DNA from: Rossellomorea aquimaris
GTDB taxonomy: Bacteria > Bacillota > Bacilli > Bacillales > Bacillaceae_B
Direction of reading: 5' to 3'
Length of the DNA: 64,000 nucleotides
NCBI RefSeq assembly: GCF_001877785.1
Contig: NZ_MINN01000106.1
Span: 186,001 to 250,000, forward strand
Shown: piece by piece, positions 33,432-42,082 of the stretch
Numbering within the stretch: position 1 is the stretch's first letter
Layout: every line of letters starts with the position of its first letter
Program-made: the position numbers and the translations under genes
Notes under the pieces: model-generated
Told to the model about the DNA's origin: nothing
What the model saw: the letters and a program-made list of their open reading frames with translations, nothing else
Database searches by the model: none

Positions 33432-35192
33432 ATGGAAAGGGAAGAGTTAGAACGTCTGGAAAAGCGGGTCGACTCGCTTGAGAAGGAATTGAATCTCGTC
33501 AAGATTCAGCTCATGAAGGCGAAGCACGCAACATCGCCTGATACACCCGAAGCACCGAAAGCACCGGATGCAGCGGATACACAGCAAGCTCCGGTAACGC
33601 CGCAAGCCAGTCAACAAAAGCTGCCTGTCAGTCAACAACCGCAGCACAACAATCAACAAAATGAAAACCCCCAGCTTCAACACGCGCCTGCAGCACATAA
33701 AGGTGCACCTGTTAAACCACAGCTTGAAAAATCAAAACCAGCCTTCGATTTCTCCGTTGAACGCTGGCTCCCGAAAGTGTTTTTATTTGTACTTTTAATT
33801 GGAAGCGTGTGGGGATTCATGGCGGCATCCCAAAACGGCTGGCTTTCTCCCGGATTCAGGGTCCTGACCGGCGCTGTCGTCAGTATCGTGATGTTCATTC
33901 TTGGTGAGCGTTACATCAAAGATCAGCGCAGACTGGGCATCACCCTGTTATCGGGAAGCATTGTCCTTGCTATCATTACGTTATTCTCTGCAAATATTTT
34001 ATACGGGTTCATCCCGGGAATCGTGACCAACCTTTTGCTGCTGCTGCTCATTTTGACAGGTCTGTGGGTATCGCATAAGCATGCTTCACAACTGGTGCTG
34101 TGTCTGATCGGGTTCGGGGCCTATTTATTCCCGTTCATCTTTGCGGGTGATGCGAGGAATGAGTGGCTGTTTTACGGATATCAGCTTCTGATGTTCTTTG
34201 TCCTGGTCACATTCAGTACATGGAAGCGATACCGGATCGCCTGGAATATCCATTACTATCTGCTGTATTTCACACTGTTTTTCTTCGCGGCTTTTGGAGT
34301 GGGGGAAATCACCTTTACGATCCTGATCCCGTTTGCAATCCAGCATGCGTATATCCTGCTGCTCATCGTCCTGAACCGGGATGAGCGGGTCAGTGCAGAG
34401 ATGATCCCTGCAGTCGTTTCAGGTACGTTCATCCTGCTGGGATTATTGAACAGTATTTATGCTTTTACAGGTGTCCCGCTTTATTATTACGCGATCTTCA
34501 CAGTCGTGTACATCGGGATTTCATTCATGGAGCCTGCCGAGAAGAAGCAGACGAAGGATGTCCTGCTGGTTCTGGGATTCCTTCATCTCATGCTTTTCAT
34601 ATTCGGTTGGATTGATTATGAATGGACATTTATAGGGGTTGCCATCGAGGCTGCTGCATTGCTGTGGCTCGCCGGGAAAAGGAAGAGCTATGTCGGCCTT
34701 GCTGGGTCGGGCATTCTTATTCTGTATTCTTTACTCGGGGTCATGATCGGACCGGTAAATGATTTCATCAGGGTAGAGCTTCCGATCTTCCTCATTGTGT
34801 TCGGGTACTTGTTTCTGCTGGATCATTTCCGGAAGACAGGTACAGCTTTTACAAAGGTCCCGCTCATTCTGTTAAAATCGGTGCTCACTTTCATTGCCTT
34901 CTTCTTTGTGATGAGGGCGACGGACTTTATCGTGATAGGCTGGGATTACACGCCGAGGACGACTGCGTTTACGGTAGCGATTGCCGTACTGTCGATCATT
35001 TATCTGGTAGTCGGGGAAAGCAGGAAAGATGCCTTTTACCGGTGGTGCGGGATCGGATTCCTCGCGATTGCGCTTGTGAAGTTCTTTTTTGCAGACCTTG
35101 TGTTCCTCGATTTCACGATCCGTGCGATGATCCTCATACCAATCGGCGTCATCGGGCTTGTGCTGTCGCGGATTTTGTACAAAAAACGGTAA
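33432..35192 (+). CDS. DUF2339 polytopic membrane protein
   Basis: A 586-residue protein. Residues 1-35 are a coiled coil (EELERLEKRVDSLEKELNLV), 36-100 a low-complexity P/Q/A-rich stalk, and 110-586 contain about 18 hydrophobic helices. The FDFSVERWLPKVFLFVLLIGS junction and the C-terminal FADLVFLDFTIRAMILIPIGVIGL are typical of DUF2339 proteins, whose function is unknown (possible envelope or transport role). AAGGAGGTGG precedes ATG. Monocistronic, with an ABC-F leader promoter directly after it. Confidence 0.85.
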   Translation: MEREELERLEKRVDSLEKELNLVKIQLMKAKHATSPDTPEAPKAPDAADTQQAPVTPQASQQKLPVSQQPQHNNQQNENPQLQHAPAAHKGAPVKPQLEKSKPAFDFSVERWLPKVFLFVLLIGSVWGFMAASQNGWLSPGFRVLTGAVVSIVMFILGERYIKDQRRLGITLLSGSIVLAIITLFSANILYGFIPGIVTNLLLLLLILTGLWVSHKHASQLVLCLIGFGAYLFPFIFAGDARNEWLFYGYQLLMFFVLVTFSTWKRYRIAWNIHYYLLYFTLFFFAAFGVGEITFTILIPFAIQHAYILLLIVLNRDERVSAEMIPAVVSGTFILLGLLNSIYAFTGVPLYYYAIFTVVYIGISFMEPAEKKQTKDVLLVLGFLHLMLFIFGWIDYEWTFIGVAIEAAALLWLAGKRKSYVGLAGSGILILYSLLGVMIGPVNDFIRVELPIFLIVFGYLFLLDHFRKTGTAFTKVPLILLKSVLTFIAFFFVMRATDFIVIGWDYTPRTTAFTVAIAVLSIIYLVVGESRKDAFYRWCGIGFLAIALVKFFFADLVFLDFTIRAMILIPIGVIGLVLSRILYKKR

Positions 35193-35198
35193 AACAAG

Positions 35199-35228
35199 TT
35201 GCAAAAGCTTTCTGAATAATTATATAAT
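35199..35228 (+). promoter_or_regulatory. SigA-type promoter of the ABC-F leader
   Basis: TTGCAA, 18 nt, TATAAT; transcription would begin near 35235, giving a leader of about 430 nt before the ABC-F start. Confidence 0.7.
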
Positions 35229-35272
35229 GACTGTATAAACTATCGTCATTGGAAAAGGAGGTGGAATCTGAG

Positions 35273-35386
35273 ATGAATCGTTCTGTTGGTTTGCGTGGCA
35301 AGTACCTGGATTTTATTTATATCTGCCGTGCAATTTTTCATGCATTTGCGTTCAAGGGGATACGTATGCCCTTTTTTAGCAAATGA
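35273..35386 (+). CDS. Leader peptide, 37 residues, upstream of ABC-F gene
   Basis: A consensus-strength AAAAGGAGGTGG lies 8 nt before ATG. The frame MNRSVGLRGKYLDFIYICRAIF... runs 37 codons to TGA. Position between a promoter and a terminator and ahead of an ABC-F gene is the arrangement known from antibiotic-inducible attenuators (for example vmlR and Listeria lmo0919), where stalled translation of the leader prevents termination. The peptide itself resembles no known protein. Confidence 0.7.
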   Translation: MNRSVGLRGKYLDFIYICRAIFHAFAFKGIRMPFFSK

Positions 35387-35490
35387 ATATGAAAACCACT
35401 GAACGGTAAGAGGTCTCAGGTTCCAGCCACTTTTTTAGTAAGGATCGGAAACGGAGGGCGTCCAGCTCTCTTTTTTCATGCCCTTTTTTA

Positions 35491-35532
35491 AAAAGCCGCG
35501 AGAGATTCTTAATCTTACTCGGGGCTTTTTTG
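35491..35532 (+). terminator. Leader terminator upstream of the ABC-F gene
   Basis: AAAAGCC-G-CGAG pairs with CTCG-G-GGCTTTT, with an inner AGATT/AATCT stem, followed by six T. It lies about 140 nt before the ABC-F start codon and after the leader ORF, so it should attenuate the gene. Confidence 0.85.
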
Positions 35533-35668
35533 TTTTAATTCACGAATGGGGAGCTGTACGTCCAGCTGATCATTCTATTGGAATAAGGCATAATAGGGAA
35601 ATCGTCCGCGGGATATAAATGCAAGAGCCTCTTACCGGTAACATAAAGGATTGAAAGGAAGAGGAAAA

Positions 35669-37555
35669 ATGATTATTTGCAGTGCACAGGAATTAAGTAA
35701 AATGTTTGGCGGAAATTTGATATTTGAAAATTTATCGTTCGAAATCCCGGAAGGAGCCCGAATCGGCCTGGTCGGAAGGAACGGAACGGGGAAGACGACA
35801 ATTTTTAAGCTGCTGTCCGGTGTTGAGACACCTGATACAGGAATGGTTCATTTGAAAAAAGGCGCGAAGGTCGGCTATCTTGCACAGATTCCCCAGTTTC
35901 AGGAAGGGACGAAGGGGTTGGATGTATTAAAGTCGGCGTTCTCTGACCTGCTGGGGACGGGTGAACGGTTGAAAGAGCTCGAGAGCAGAATGGGGAATGA
36001 GGGTGACCCTGATAAACTGAATCGTTTATTGGAGGAGTACGGGAAGCTTCAGGACGAATTCACGCTGTCGGGCGGCTATGAGATCGATGCGAACATCGCG
36101 AAAATCTCGAATGGGCTGGAGATCAATGAACTGCTCGAGAAAGAATTCAATCAATGCAGCGGAGGCGAGCAGACGAAATTGTGCCTGGGGCTGATCCTGC
36201 TTCAGAAACCGGATCTGCTGCTTCTTGATGAACCGACGAATCATCTTGATATTGGAGCCGTCGAATGGCTTGAAGACTTTTTGAAAGAGTATGAAGGAAC
36301 CGTACTTTGCATATCGCATGACCGGTACTTCCTCGATCATGCCATTAACAGTGTGTTCGATCTCGAAGATGGGGAACTGACGATTTATCATAAGAACTAT
36401 TCAGGATTTGTAAAAGAGAAGGAAGAACGACTGCTGCTTGAGTTCCAGGCCTTTCAGGAGCAGCAGAAGAAAATAAAGAAGATGAAGGAAGCAATCAAAA
36501 GGCTGAAGGAATGGGCCAACCAGGCAAATCCTCCGAATGAGGCGCTTCATAAGCGGGCCAGGAACATGGAAAGGGCCCTCGAACGGATGGAGAAGATAAA
36601 GCGTCCGATCCTCGAGCGCAAGAAGATGGGACTCGAGTTTGAAGAGACGGACAGAAGCGGCAAAGTGGTGTTTTCCATGAAGGATGTTACGAAGTCGTTT
36701 GATGGTAGAGCATTGTTCAAAGAAGCGGATATGCTTGTCCATTTTAAAGATCGGGCAGCGATTGTCGGTCAGAATGGTACGGGTAAGTCGACGATCATCA
36801 AAATGCTCCTCGGCAGCGAAAAATATGACTCGGGTGAGATAAAAGTCGGCAGCAACGTGAAGCTCGGCTACCTGTCCCAGCATTTTACGATCGCTGACCC
36901 CGATGCCCGATTGATCGATGCATTCCGGGATGAAGTGGCGGTGACCGAGGGGGATGCCCGCCATATCCTTGCGAAGTTCTTATTTTATGGGCCTAATGTG
37001 TTCAGAAAGGTGGGACAGCTTAGCGGAGGGGAGAAGATGCGGCTCCGGCTTGCCCAGCTGATGCATCAGGATATCAACTTCCTGGTGCTGGATGAACCGA
37101 CGAACCATCTGGATATCGACTCGAGGGAAGTGCTTGAAGAAGCACTGGAAGACTTCAAGGGCACCATTCTTGCCGTATCGCATGACCGCTATTTTCTGAA
37201 TAAGTTGTTCCACAAGACGTATTGGATCCATGACAGTAAACTCTACTCATTTGAAGGACCGTACAGCTGGGCGAAGGAAAAGCTCGCGGAACTGGCGCCA
37301 CCTGAAAGTGCAGAAACGACTGCTTCGAAAAAGAAGCCGGCACCGGTGCGCGAAAAGGAAGTGAGTCAAAAGCCCGCAATATCCATTGAAGAGGTAGAGA
37401 AAGACCTTGAAGAATTGGAAGGGAAAATCGGGTTGATTGAAAAAAAGCTACTGTCTTTGACGGAACTGGATGCCCTTCAGGAGCTGTACAGCGAGAAAGA
37501 GAGTCTGGAAAAGCAGAGAGACGAAAAGTATGATCTTCTGGAAGAATGTTTGTAG
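35669..37555 (+). CDS. ABC-F family ATPase, probable ribosome-protection or translation factor
   Basis: A 628-residue soluble protein with two ABC cassettes and no membrane segment. First cassette: Walker A GLVGRNGTGKTT, signature CSGGEQ, Walker B LLLLDEPTNHLD. Second: VGQNGTGKST, LSGGEKMRLRLAQ, FLVLDEPTNHLD. The helical linker (residues about 250-325, highly charged) is the P-site tRNA-interaction arm, whose length determines activity against antibiotics. A C-terminal coiled-coil extension follows (residues 540-628). Family members act on the ribosome, either rescuing it from antibiotics or assisting translation. The attenuated leader argues for antibiotic-inducible resistance. ATG 35669 has AAGAGGA upstream; TTG at 35651 is less likely. 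Confidence 0.88.
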   Translation: MIICSAQELSKMFGGNLIFENLSFEIPEGARIGLVGRNGTGKTTIFKLLSGVETPDTGMVHLKKGAKVGYLAQIPQFQEGTKGLDVLKSAFSDLLGTGERLKELESRMGNEGDPDKLNRLLEEYGKLQDEFTLSGGYEIDANIAKISNGLEINELLEKEFNQCSGGEQTKLCLGLILLQKPDLLLLDEPTNHLDIGAVEWLEDFLKEYEGTVLCISHDRYFLDHAINSVFDLEDGELTIYHKNYSGFVKEKEERLLLEFQAFQEQQKKIKKMKEAIKRLKEWANQANPPNEALHKRARNMERALERMEKIKRPILERKKMGLEFEETDRSGKVVFSMKDVTKSFDGRALFKEADMLVHFKDRAAIVGQNGTGKSTIIKMLLGSEKYDSGEIKVGSNVKLGYLSQHFTIADPDARLIDAFRDEVAVTEGDARHILAKFLFYGPNVFRKVGQLSGGEKMRLRLAQLMHQDINFLVLDEPTNHLDIDSREVLEEALEDFKGTILAVSHDRYFLNKLFHKTYWIHDSKLYSFEGPYSWAKEKLAELAPPESAETTASKKKPAPVREKEVSQKPAISIEEVEKDLEELEGKIGLIEKKLLSLTELDALQELYSEKESLEKQRDEKYDLLEECL

Positions 37556-37561
37556 CTTTTT

Positions 37562-37598
37562 GACAGCTGCTCCCAAAGAGGGAGGGCTGTCTTTTTTT
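37562..37598 (+). terminator. Intrinsic terminator of the ABC-F gene
   Basis: GACAGC and CTCCC pair with GGGAG and GCTGTC around AAAGA, followed by seven T. Confidence 0.88.
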
Positions 37599-37663
37599 GT
37601 GCAGGCTGTTTTCTAAAAGGTTGCTGCTTTCAGTAAATAGACTTGTATATAGCTTGTGGACGT

Positions 37664-37773
37664 GCTCTTTTCAAACTCGAGCTTAAACAACAGACGGACG
37701 TACAAACCGAAAATACCCAAATTCCGGTATTTTCTTGTGTGCAAAGAAACAAAGCATGCAATGCGAAAAGAGC
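37664..37773. other. Structured intergenic element with nested stems
   Basis: GCTCTTTTC (37664-37672) pairs perfectly with GAAAAGAGC (37765-37773), enclosing a second perfect stem GAAAATACC (37709-37717) / GGTATTTTC (37726-37734) with an eight-base loop. The rest of 37599-37851 shows only a TATAAT (37814) before vanW. It matches no riboswitch class I recognise. Confidence 0.5.
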
Positions 37774-37851
37774 CTCTGTGTAAAAATAAATAGTGGGAAT
37801 TTTATGTCTATTATATAATGAAGGTAATAAATGGATAAAAAGGGTGATTCA

Positions 37852-38685
37852 ATGTATAATTCTCTGGGATTTCAGCCTAAGAAAAGGTCCGCATTCCGGG
37901 TGTTTCTTGGAACGTGTTTCTATCGTGCAAAGAGATATTTGGAGTGGCTGACAACCGATGAGGCGTTCGCTAAAACAAAAGAAGTGGAATTAAAGCAGCA
38001 TGTCATCCATTCACACCGCACGCCGCTCTACAGGAAGCTGAAGGATGTGGACATGTGGTACCAGGAAAATAAAGTGAAAAATTTACGCATTGCCGTCCGG
38101 GAACTCGATAAGATCATTCTTAAGCCAGGGGAGACATTTTCGTACTGGAAGCTGCTCGGGAATACGACGAAACGCAAAGGGTATGTGGACGGTATGGTCC
38201 TCTATTATGGTTCTTTCAAGCCAGGTCTTGGAGGCGGGCTGTGTCAGTTGTCGAACCTGATTTATTGGATGACGCTGCATACGCCGCTGTCTGTCACGGA
38301 GCGGCACCGCCACAGCTATGACGTGTTTCCTGACAGCAACCGCAGACTTCCATTCGGGAGCGGGGCCACCTGTGCTTACAATTATTTAGATTTGAAAATA
38401 AAGAACACCACAACCGAGACGTTCCAGCTTCATGTTTACCTTACGGATGAGACACTGGTGGGGGAATGGCGGGCGGCTTCACCGTCTCTCACCCGATATG
38501 AAGTGTATGAAAAGGAACATCGTATTTCCCATGAATACTGGGGCGGATACCTCAGGCATAATCAGATATTCCGGAAAGTGTTCAATAGGGCTGGCGCCCA
38601 GATCGATGATGAATTCATAACGGAAAATCATGCGCTGATGATGTATGAACCGCTGCTTGAGCAGAAAACCGGCAGCAATTCCTGA
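37852..38685 (+). CDS. VanW-family protein
   Basis: A 277-residue protein of the VanW family: HSHRTPLYRKLKDVDMWYQENKVKNL, KPGETFSYWKLLGNTTKRKGYVDGM and the hallmark GGGLCQLSNLIYWMTLHTPLSVTERHRHSYD. VanW occurs in some vanB glycopeptide-resistance clusters but most homologues have no resistance link; the domain also occurs in peptidoglycan-associated proteins. No van genes are nearby. An in-frame ATG at 37831 lies only about seven bases after a likely start point of the TATAAT promoter at 37814, so the ATG at 37852, preceded by AAAGGGTGA, is preferred. Confidence 0.85.
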   Translation: MYNSLGFQPKKRSAFRVFLGTCFYRAKRYLEWLTTDEAFAKTKEVELKQHVIHSHRTPLYRKLKDVDMWYQENKVKNLRIAVRELDKIILKPGETFSYWKLLGNTTKRKGYVDGMVLYYGSFKPGLGGGLCQLSNLIYWMTLHTPLSVTERHRHSYDVFPDSNRRLPFGSGATCAYNYLDLKIKNTTTETFQLHVYLTDETLVGEWRAASPSLTRYEVYEKEHRISHEYWGGYLRHNQIFRKVFNRAGAQIDDEFITENHALMMYEPLLEQKTGSNS

Positions 38686-38774
38686 CGGCTGCGAGCTCCT
38701 GTTTTCAGAATAACTCCACCCTTTTCATCAAACAATAAACGATAAGAAAAATTTAGTGAATATGAGGAATGAAC

Positions 38775-39299
38775 ATGGTAAAAGACATGACGTTAGAGTT
38801 GAAGAAAGCATCCATTGAACAACTGGATGAGATCACCGAAGTGTACTTGAGAAGTAAGAAGGATCTTGATGACAGTGGACTGCTTCAGTGGGATGACAAC
38901 TATCCTGGCAGGGAGTATTTTGAAGAGCAGATCGGATACGGGGACCTTTATTGCCTGTATTCGAATGGCGGGCTTTCGGGTGCCGTGACGTTGAATACTT
39001 GGCAGTCACCGGAATGGGGAGAGATCCCTTGGGAGTATGACGGGGAGCTGGCCGTCCATGCTTTGTTCCTTGATCCAGCCAAACAAGGCCGGGGACTCGG
39101 CAGCCGTTTCCTGGAGAAGTGCGAGGAATTTGCAGCCGGGAATGGGTACCGGAGCATCCGCCTCGATGCTTATGCCAGAAACGAAGGGGCCAATTCCCTT
39201 TATGAAAAAATGGGCTATACGTTCAGGGGGACTGTTTATTTTTCATCGAAGCCAGAGGGGCATCAGAAATACCGCTGTTATGAAAAAGCACTGAAATAA
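38775..39299 (+). CDS. GNAT-family N-acetyltransferase
   Basis: A 174-residue acetyltransferase. The acetyl-CoA loop is LDPAKQGRGLGSRFLEKCE (QGRGLG), followed by SIRLDAYARNEGANSLYEKMGY. LLQWDDNYPGREYFEEQI near residue 40 is seen in a Bacillus GNAT group of unknown substrate. GAGGAA precedes the ATG at 38775; MNM two codons earlier is possible. Lies 90 nt after vanW with no strong terminator between. Confidence 0.85.
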   Translation: MVKDMTLELKKASIEQLDEITEVYLRSKKDLDDSGLLQWDDNYPGREYFEEQIGYGDLYCLYSNGGLSGAVTLNTWQSPEWGEIPWEYDGELAVHALFLDPAKQGRGLGSRFLEKCEEFAAGNGYRSIRLDAYARNEGANSLYEKMGYTFRGTVYFSSKPEGHQKYRCYEKALK

Positions 39300-39396
39300 C
39301 GTGAAATATTCCCCTGCAGAGCAGGATGCTGAGCCAGCCCCGAATGTGCTGCTGTTCAATTTTTGTTCATATGTCCGGGGTCAAGCCGTATTGATG

Positions 39397-39440
39397 AAAA
39401 GCTGTTTTCTGAACGTGACACTTCAGGGAACAGCTTTTTC
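39397..39440 (+). terminator. Intrinsic terminator after the GNAT gene
   Basis: AAAAGCTGTTTTCTGA pairs with TCAGGGAACAGCTTTT, followed by T-rich sequence. The remaining 39441-39589 shows no gene. Confidence 0.8.
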
Positions 39441-39589
39441 TTTTTTACGACACAGGCTGGACGTCCACGTCGGAGTAAGAGACAGGATTTATTGCGGGAC
39501 GGGGGGACAGGTTCGGTGTCCCGGCTGAAGGAAGGTAAACTTTAAAATGGATAGGTCAAAACACAGGCATTCCCCATGAGGTCTCCCCC

Positions 39590-39832
39590 TTACAGACAAT
39601 AGGGTGACGTTCCATCCATCCCTTTCCTCGACACCTCAAAGTAACGGAACCAAAAGCGGAATTCATCAAACAGGGTGGAACGGTCGAGTGTGAAGTGGTC
39701 AAAGAAATCCTCCAGGTGCCCGGCTTCACTGTCATCGAGCAGACCTGTCACATAAAGGGGCGTCTTGAAACGCTTATATAAATCCTCGTGGCCGTAAAAG
39801 TGAAATAAATCTTCCATTTGCTGTTCGGTCAT
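39590..39832 (-). CDS. Hypothetical 80-residue acidic protein
   Basis: No family recognised. The product (MTEQQMEDLFHFYGHEDL...) is rich in Phe, Asp and Glu with a helical outlook (LEDFFDHFTLDRSTLFDEFRFWFRYF). AAGGAGTG lies upstream of ATG. It stands alone between the GNAT terminator and a divergent polysaccharide deacetylase gene. Confidence 0.6.
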   Translation of the reverse strand: MTEQQMEDLFHFYGHEDLYKRFKTPLYVTGLLDDSEAGHLEDFFDHFTLDRSTLFDEFRFWFRYFEVSRKGMDGTSPYCL

Positions 39833-39989
39833 GATTTCAACACTCCTTTTTTCTATGATTGGTCAGTTTCTGGAGATTTATCCGTGTGCGGGGAGGCAAT
39901 CAACGAATCTGGGATGCAGATACTCTCAAAAAATGTCTTCTTAAACTTCATTCTTATTGGACACCTTAATGGGAAAGGAGTGATGAAGG

Positions 39990-40775
39990 ATGCGAAGCTT
40001 GTTCGTCTTTTTGACAGCGATGCTGATGATCCAGGGTGCAGCGGGTGCGAGAAATATCCTGCCGCTGCCGGCCCATCAAAAGGAGCTGGCCATTGTGATC
40101 GACGATTTGGGGAACGATATGAAAGGGACGGAGGAAATCCTCCATCTGCCTGTGACGCTGACGCTTGCAATCATGCCGTTTTTGCCGTCAACGAAAGCGG
40201 ATGCGGAGAATGCGCACAGGCTGGGGCATGAGGTGATCGTTCACCTCCCGATGGAGCCGGTATCCGGAAAAGCAAGCTGGCTTGGCCCGGGAGCCATCCT
40301 GACCTCGTTATCAAATGAAGAGATCAGGAACAGAGTGGAAAAAGCGATAGAAGATGTACCATATGCGGTCGGCGTCAATCATCATATGGGATCCAAGGCA
40401 ACAGCCGATGAGCGAGTGATGCGGATCGTGCTCGAGGTATGCAAGGAGAGGGGGCTCTTCTATCTTGACAGTAAAACGACGGGAAAGAGCGTCATTCCGA
40501 AGCTTGCCCGTGAACTGGAAGTACCTTATCTTGAGAACAAGCTGTTCTTCGATGATGTCTATACACTTCAGCATATCGGGAAGCAGGCGAAACACCTATC
40601 CCATGAGCTGGATGAAGGTGAGAGCACGATTGCGATCGGCCATGTCGGGGTGACCGGGATGAAGGTTGCTGTGATGCTGAAGGAATTCATACCGCTTTAT
40701 GAAAAGAAAGCGTCGATTGTACCGCTGTCTGACCTGATACCCGAATATCATCTGATCGATGAAAGCATGCCTTGA
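39990..40775 (+). CDS. Divergent polysaccharide deacetylase, secreted
   Basis: A 261-residue protein with signal peptide (MRSLFVFLTAMLMIQGAAGA) and the divergent polysaccharide deacetylase (YibQ-like) domain. It opens ELAIVIDDLGNDMKGTEEIL with the IDDLG aspartate pair, then HEVIVHLPMEPV, GVNHHMGS and YLDSKTTGKSV. The fold is NodB-like and likely removes acyl groups from a wall or surface glycan; catalytic competence is inferred. AAAGGAGTG precedes ATG. No clear operon partner. Confidence 0.85.
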   Translation: MRSLFVFLTAMLMIQGAAGARNILPLPAHQKELAIVIDDLGNDMKGTEEILHLPVTLTLAIMPFLPSTKADAENAHRLGHEVIVHLPMEPVSGKASWLGPGAILTSLSNEEIRNRVEKAIEDVPYAVGVNHHMGSKATADERVMRIVLEVCKERGLFYLDSKTTGKSVIPKLARELEVPYLENKLFFDDVYTLQHIGKQAKHLSHELDEGESTIAIGHVGVTGMKVAVMLKEFIPLYEKKASIVPLSDLIPEYHLIDESMP

Positions 40776-40856
40776 GGGTGTGCTTTTTTTGTAAGCAGGA
40801 TTTTCATGTCACTTTTTAGAATACATAGTGAAAAAGGGAAGAAGGAGAATGTGTAT

Positions 40857-41951
40857 ATGAAAATTGAAAAACAAATCCTGGAATGGTTCAACCATTTTCA
40901 CACTCATCCGGAAGTGAGCTGGAAGGAATTTGAGACGACGGATAAGATTGCAGAGATTCTCGATGGCCTGAATGTGAAATACAGGAGGTTCTCCGATGTG
41001 ACCGGGCTGATCGCCGAGATTGGCGAAGGAGAGAAAGTGACTGCTGTAAGGGCGGATATTGATGCGCTCTGGCAGGAAGTGAACGGTAAGATGCAGGCAA
41101 ATCATTCCTGCGGCCATGACGCGAATATTTCGATGGTGCTCGGTGCGCTGCTCTATACCCTTGAAGATCAGCCGAAAGATAAGCGGATCCGGTTCATTTT
41201 TCAGCCGGCAGAGGAAAAGGGAAATGGGTCGCTGACCATGATTGAAAAGGGAGCCCTTGAAGATGTTGATTATTTGTTCGGTGTTCATTTACGGCCTCAG
41301 GAAGAATTGCGCCACGGGTATTTCAGCCCTTCTATCCATCATGGTGCCGGCATTTTCATGGAAGGGAAGGTCAGAGGTGTGGATGCGCATGGTGCGAGGC
41401 CTCACCAGGGGAAAAACGCAATCGACGTCGTGATGGGGATTCATTCGTTTTTAAAAACAATCTATCTGTCTCCGATTGAAGCCTATTCAGCAAAACTGAC
41501 GAAGATTGAAGCGGGAGGGGAGAATTTGAATATCATCCCTGGGAGTGCCGGGTTTGCCATCGATGTACGTGCAGGGAAAAATGAAGTACTCGAAGAAATC
41601 CAGCGGCGGATGGAGGAAGGGATGAAAGGGCTGGAACAGCTTCATGGAGTTCGCATCCAGTATGAATGGACGGATTATACGCCGGGGGCAGAGGTGTCTG
41701 AGGAAGCAGAAACGATAGCGAAGGAAGCGATCACAGCGATTGCAGGGGAAGAAGCGTTGGCTCCGGGGGTCATCACTTCCGGCAGTGATGATTTTCATTT
41801 TTACACGATCAGGCACCCGGAAGTGAAGGCAGCGATGATCGGGGTAGGGGCGGATTTGAAGCCTGGACTGCATCACCCGGATATGACGTTCAATGTCTCT
41901 GTCCTTGACCGGGCAGCAAAAATAGTAGCGGAAGCACTGAAAAAAGCCTGA
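40857..41951 (+). CDS. M20-family aminoacylase/amidohydrolase (AmhX-like)
   Basis: A 364-residue metallo-amidohydrolase: HTHPEVSWKEFETT at the start, metal ligands in NHSCGHDANIS and PAEEKGNGS, HLRPQEELRHGY, and VDAHGARPHQGKNAIDVV of the dimerisation domain; GSDDFHFY near the end. M20 aminoacylases hydrolyse N-acyl amino acids. GAAGGAG lies 9 nt before ATG. It lies 130 nt upstream of an NhaC-type antiporter, and the neighbouring racemase and GNAT genes suggest a role releasing amino acids from N-acyl (for example succinyl) derivatives; that is inference. Confidence 0.85.
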   Translation: MKIEKQILEWFNHFHTHPEVSWKEFETTDKIAEILDGLNVKYRRFSDVTGLIAEIGEGEKVTAVRADIDALWQEVNGKMQANHSCGHDANISMVLGALLYTLEDQPKDKRIRFIFQPAEEKGNGSLTMIEKGALEDVDYLFGVHLRPQEELRHGYFSPSIHHGAGIFMEGKVRGVDAHGARPHQGKNAIDVVMGIHSFLKTIYLSPIEAYSAKLTKIEAGGENLNIIPGSAGFAIDVRAGKNEVLEEIQRRMEEGMKGLEQLHGVRIQYEWTDYTPGAEVSEEAETIAKEAITAIAGEEALAPGVITSGSDDFHFYTIRHPEVKAAMIGVGADLKPGLHHPDMTFNVSVLDRAAKIVAEALKKA

Positions 41952-42019
41952 ATCCACATGTAAACGGTACCAATATCTGATTGACTGATTCTCCAAGTGC
42001 CCTTATCATACTCATATAG

Positions 42020-42048
42020 CGACTATTTAACGACAATTTAAAATAGTC
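42020..42048 (+). promoter_or_regulatory. Paired 11-bp repeat upstream of NhaC gene
   Basis: CGACTATTTAA CGACAATTTAA are consecutive 11-nt direct repeats, and GACTATTT (42021) also pairs with AAATAGTC (42041). The same paired repeat lies at 44805. Likely operator for the regulator at 43517. Confidence 0.6.
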
Positions 42049-42082
42049 TAAAAACAACAAAGGGTTTCAAGGGGGAATTTTT

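Noticed and set aside
39818-40231. 137-codon plus-strand frame upstream of the deacetylase
   Set aside because: It overlaps the deacetylase start in another frame and has no family resemblance.
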